A DNA stretch of 64,000 bases, taken from the NCBI RefSeq assembly GCF_003344865.1, contig NZ_CP031165.1:1178001-1242000 (forward strand), read 5' to 3'. The notes below the pieces were generated by a model that was given only the letters and a program-made list of their open reading frames with translations, was not told the DNA's origin and ran no database searches. A program made the position numbers and the translations under genes. This document shows, one piece after another, positions 61,597 to 64,000 of this stretch (position 1 is its first letter; every line of letters begins with the position of its first letter). Origin of the DNA: Euzebya pacifica. Its GTDB lineage: Bacteria; Actinomycetota; Nitriliruptoria; Euzebyales; Euzebyaceae.

Positions 61597-63495
61597 ATGG
61601 GCGCAGGACGGCTGATCGACGGGGTGCTCGGGCTGGCCCGCTCGGGTCCGGTTCGCTCGGGCGTGGAGTGGTTGCGTCCGGACCCGGCATCACCGTCGGC
61701 GCCGATGGCCACGGTCGCGTGGCTGGACTCCTTCTCGCCGTCCCTGATGCCCCGGACCTCGGTGCTGCAGGGCGTCGTCGGGGGCCTCGCCGTTCTCTCC
61801 ATGCGCACCATCGCCGACCGCAGCGAGGCTGCGCTGGAACCGCTGCTCGGCCCCCACCTCGCGACCCGCCGGCGGCTGCTCGTGCGTGGCGGACTGGCCG
61901 TGCTGGGCCTGGGGTTGTCCAACCTGCCGGAGCGCGGCGACGAACGGCTGTGGTGGTCCAGCCTCCGCGGTGGGGGCGCGATGCTGCGGTCGATCGCCAC
62001 GGGGGGTGCGATCCACGACATCGGACATGCGGCCTGGGTCCGCCAGCCCGACCGTTCCGGCGTGCGCGCAGCCGTGGCAACCGCCTCGGTGGTCGCTGGT
62101 GTCGGCCTGTGGGCGGACCGTCGACTCCACCAGCGGATCGCGGCGATCGAACCGTGGCCGCTGGAACAACGGACCGCCGTGCCCCAGAGCGCGGCGATCA
62201 GCGCCGGCGTCGTGCTCGGCGGCCGGCTGCTGGGCGAGGCCGTCCAGGCAACCGGGCGCTCCCTGGCTGCGTGGCTCGGTCCCGGCCGTGCCAAGACGGC
62301 GTTGGCCGTCGCGGCCAACGGCATGCTGTGGTCACGTGGCCTCAACACCCTGTACCACGCGGCGGTGGAGCGTGTGGGACAGGGCAACGCGGCCATCGAG
62401 GCCGGCTACGACCGTGCGCCCGACCGATCGACCGTGTCCGGCGGACCGGGCAGCCAGTCGCACTTCGCCGAGCTCGGCCGGCAGGGGCGCCGGTTCGTCA
62501 CCGACGTCCTCGACCGCGAGCTGATCGAGCAGGTCATGGGGGAGCCTGCGCTCGACGATCCGGTTCGGGTCTACGTCGGCCACGACGCCGAACCGCTGTA
62601 TCCCACCGCCCGTGCGGAGCTGGCGCTGGAGGAGCTCGAGCGCACGGGTGCCTACGACCGACGGTTCCTGCTGCTCACCTCCCCCACGGGGACCGGTTGG
62701 GTGGACCAGACGCTGGTGGAGTCCGCCGAGCTGTTCGCCCGTGGGGACATCGCCACCTGCGCGATCCAGTACGGGCGCCATCCCTCCTACCTGGCCCTGC
62801 AGAACATCCCGCTCGGCCGCAGCCAGTTCCGGATCCTGCTGCTCGGGGTCCGCGAACGCCTGCGTGCCGTCCCACCCGAGCAGCGTCCCACCGTCCTGGT
62901 GTTCGGTGAGAGCCTGGGGGCGTGGACCGCCTCCGACGTGATCATGCACCTGGGCATCAGCGGGTTCGACCACTACGGGATTGACCGGGCGCTGTGGGTG
63001 GGGTTGCCGTGGATGGCCCGGTGGTCGCGCAGCGGCATGATCCGCGGCAGCTCCGACCTCGTTCCGCCCGGGACCGTCGGCGTCTTCGACCGATGGGCCC
63101 AGCTCGACGCACGGTCCCCGGCCGAACGGGATCGCCTCCGTGCGGTGATCCTGTCCCACGACAACGACCCCATCGCCGTGCTCGGCCCCGACCTGGCCGT
63201 CCAGCAGCCCCGCTGGTTGCAGGGCGACCACCGCGGCCGAGGCGTCCCCGAGGGCATGCGCTGGTCACCGGTCGTGACGTTCCTGCAGACCGCCGTGGAT
63301 GCCGTCAACTCCATGATCCAGGTGCCCGGCGCGTTCACCTCCTACGGCCACGACTACCGCGCCGACATGGCCCGGTTCGTGCACGCGGCCTACCACATGC
63401 CCGACGTGGACGAGGCGACGATGCGCAGGGTGGAGGAGACCCTCGTGGACCTCGACCTCGCCCGGGCCGGACGGCTGGGCACGTTGCACGAGTGA
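61597..63495 (+). CDS. Membrane alpha/beta-hydrolase of the PF10081 type
   Basis: 632 residues from ATG 61597. Residues about 55-300 carry several hydrophobic segments (the membrane N-terminal half of this family). The C-terminal half has the G-E-S-L-G nucleophile elbow (S439), L-L-T-S-P-T-G-T-G-W-V near 365, and a late S-Y-G-H-D-Y (candidate histidine). This domain pair is typical of actinobacteria, and its substrate is unknown. It starts 58 bases after the LysR gene, so co-transcription is possible. Confidence 0.82.
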   Translation: MGAGRLIDGVLGLARSGPVRSGVEWLRPDPASPSAPMATVAWLDSFSPSLMPRTSVLQGVVGGLAVLSMRTIADRSEAALEPLLGPHLATRRRLLVRGGLAVLGLGLSNLPERGDERLWWSSLRGGGAMLRSIATGGAIHDIGHAAWVRQPDRSGVRAAVATASVVAGVGLWADRRLHQRIAAIEPWPLEQRTAVPQSAAISAGVVLGGRLLGEAVQATGRSLAAWLGPGRAKTALAVAANGMLWSRGLNTLYHAAVERVGQGNAAIEAGYDRAPDRSTVSGGPGSQSHFAELGRQGRRFVTDVLDRELIEQVMGEPALDDPVRVYVGHDAEPLYPTARAELALEELERTGAYDRRFLLLTSPTGTGWVDQTLVESAELFARGDIATCAIQYGRHPSYLALQNIPLGRSQFRILLLGVRERLRAVPPEQRPTVLVFGESLGAWTASDVIMHLGISGFDHYGIDRALWVGLPWMARWSRSGMIRGSSDLVPPGTVGVFDRWAQLDARSPAERDRLRAVILSHDNDPIAVLGPDLAVQQPRWLQGDHRGRGVPEGMRWSPVVTFLQTAVDAVNSMIQVPGAFTSYGHDYRADMARFVHAAYHMPDVDEATMRRVEETLVDLDLARAGRLGTLHE

Positions 63496-63501
63496 CGTCG
63501 A

Positions 63502-64000
63502 CTAGGAGTCGGTCGCCAAGCGCTTGATGGCGAGGACCGCCAGGTCGTCGGACGTGCGGCCGCCCTGGAGCTCCACGGTCCTGCGCTTGAGATGATCGGC
63601 CACGACCGAGGCGGACGTGCCGCCCACTTCGCTGACCATGCTCGCCAGCCCGTCCTCGCCGAGCATGCCGTGTTCGGTACGGGCCTCGGTCAGCCCGTCG
63701 GTGTAGAGCACGAGGACCTCCCCGACTGCCAGGTCGACCTCGCTGGCGGTCAGCGACGGTTCCTCCAGCACCCCCAGGAGTGACCCCCGTGCCCCGACCG
63801 GGGACACGCTGCCGTCGGCAGCCAGCCGCAGCGGGGCGGGGTGGCCCGCCCGGACCAGCCGGAGCGTTCCCGGACGGGACAGGTCCACCTCGACGTAGAC
63901 GGCCGTGCAGAACGTCGGCTCCTCGGCCTCGTGGGCCAGGATCGCCTGGTTGACCAGCCCCAGCACCTGGACGGGGTCGTGGGCCTCCACCGCGGCCGCG
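63502..64000 (-). CDS. SpoIIE/PP2C-type serine phosphatase, C-terminal part
   Basis: The frame stays open to the window edge, so the N-terminus is missing. The visible 165 residues are the end of a SpoIIE/RsbU domain: T-F-C-T-A-V-Y-V-E-V-D, R-A-G-H-P-A-P-L, G-x-L-L-G-V, L-V-L-Y-T-D-G-L-T-E-A-R (metal aspartate) and D-D-L-A-V-L-A-I. These phosphatases often dephosphorylate anti-anti-sigma factors in stress switches. The sensory part would be upstream. Confidence 0.88.
   Translation of the reverse strand, partial: AAAVEAHDPVQVLGLVNQAILAHEAEEPTFCTAVYVEVDLSRPGTLRLVRAGHPAPLRLAADGSVSPVGARGSLLGVLEEPSLTASEVDLAVGEVLVLYTDGLTEARTEHGMLGEDGLASMVSEVGGTSASVVADHLKRRTVELQGGRTSDDLAVLAIKRLATDS

Overview
The window is high-GC DNA with the gene order of a free-living actinobacterium. 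It carries two WhiB genes, mycothiol-linked genes (a SigR/RsrA pair and a DinB-fold MPI-family enzyme), DUF5719 and DUF3499 genes, and a CWB2-type cell-wall amidase. Many starts are GTG, and several genes look leaderless. Deep-branching order and protein style suggest a Nitriliruptoria/Euzebya-like genome; that is inference from memory of gene order, not from a search.

Layout. (1) 1-6.4 kb: tail of a family-2 glycosyltransferase, then a 1930-residue coiled-coil protein ending in a single C2HC zinc finger. (2) 6.4-23.4 kb: the conserved actinobacterial whiB - glycosyltransferase - DUF5719 - metallopeptidase-like - DUF3499 - manB - Trm112 - SIS block, followed by a purine nucleoside phosphorylase and hisE-hisG. 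It is interrupted by a small zinc-protein pair and by a divergent flavoenzyme/TetR/glpD locus that resembles an ether-lipid cluster. The metallopeptidase-like protein has lost its HExxH site. (3) 23.4-31.5 kb: two 45-bp hairpin repeats, a secreted CocE-type hydrolase, an MDR oxidoreductase, comF, and a potassium module (KimA-like permease, two TrkA-type proteins, an OB-fold protein). (4) 31.5-40.4 kb: hpf, a NarL-type response regulator, a large BTAD ATPase regulator, secA and lgt. A strongly folded non-coding stretch precedes secA, and a 24-bp tandem hairpin repeat sits between secA and lgt. (5) 40.4-48.5 kb: a secreted MopE-motif protein, methyltransferase, MPI-family enzyme, Nudix fusion, an Rv3235-type pair, sigR-rsrA, an epimerase, an enoyl-CoA hydratase and a stand-alone sigma region 4 protein. 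(6) 48.5-54.7 kb: the secreted amidase, a biotinylated protein, the PdtaS kinase, whiB1 and a diacylglycerol-kinase-like gene; this order parallels the sigH-rshA-TB7.3-pdtaS-whiB1 neighbourhood of mycobacteria. (7) 54.7-64 kb: an IS110 element inserted exactly at the ribosome-binding site of the lipid kinase, a class A PBP, phosphofructokinase, a DMT exporter with a divergent LysR regulator and a palindrome-rich operator, a membrane alpha/beta hydrolase, and a truncated SpoIIE-type phosphatase.

How the genes work together. Most genes serve the cell envelope and its lipids (mannose activation, glycosyltransfer, PBP, amidase, Lgt, SecA, lipid kinase, ether-lipid-like locus) and thiol/redox or RNA-level control (SigR/RsrA, WhiB1, PdtaS, HPF). 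No tRNA, rRNA or CRISPR array was recognised. The observations most worth follow-up are the giant zinc-finger coiled-coil protein, the active-site-less metallopeptidase, the IS110 insertion with its possible guide RNA, the folded segment before secA, the duplicated 45-bp hairpins and the stand-alone sigma region 4 protein.
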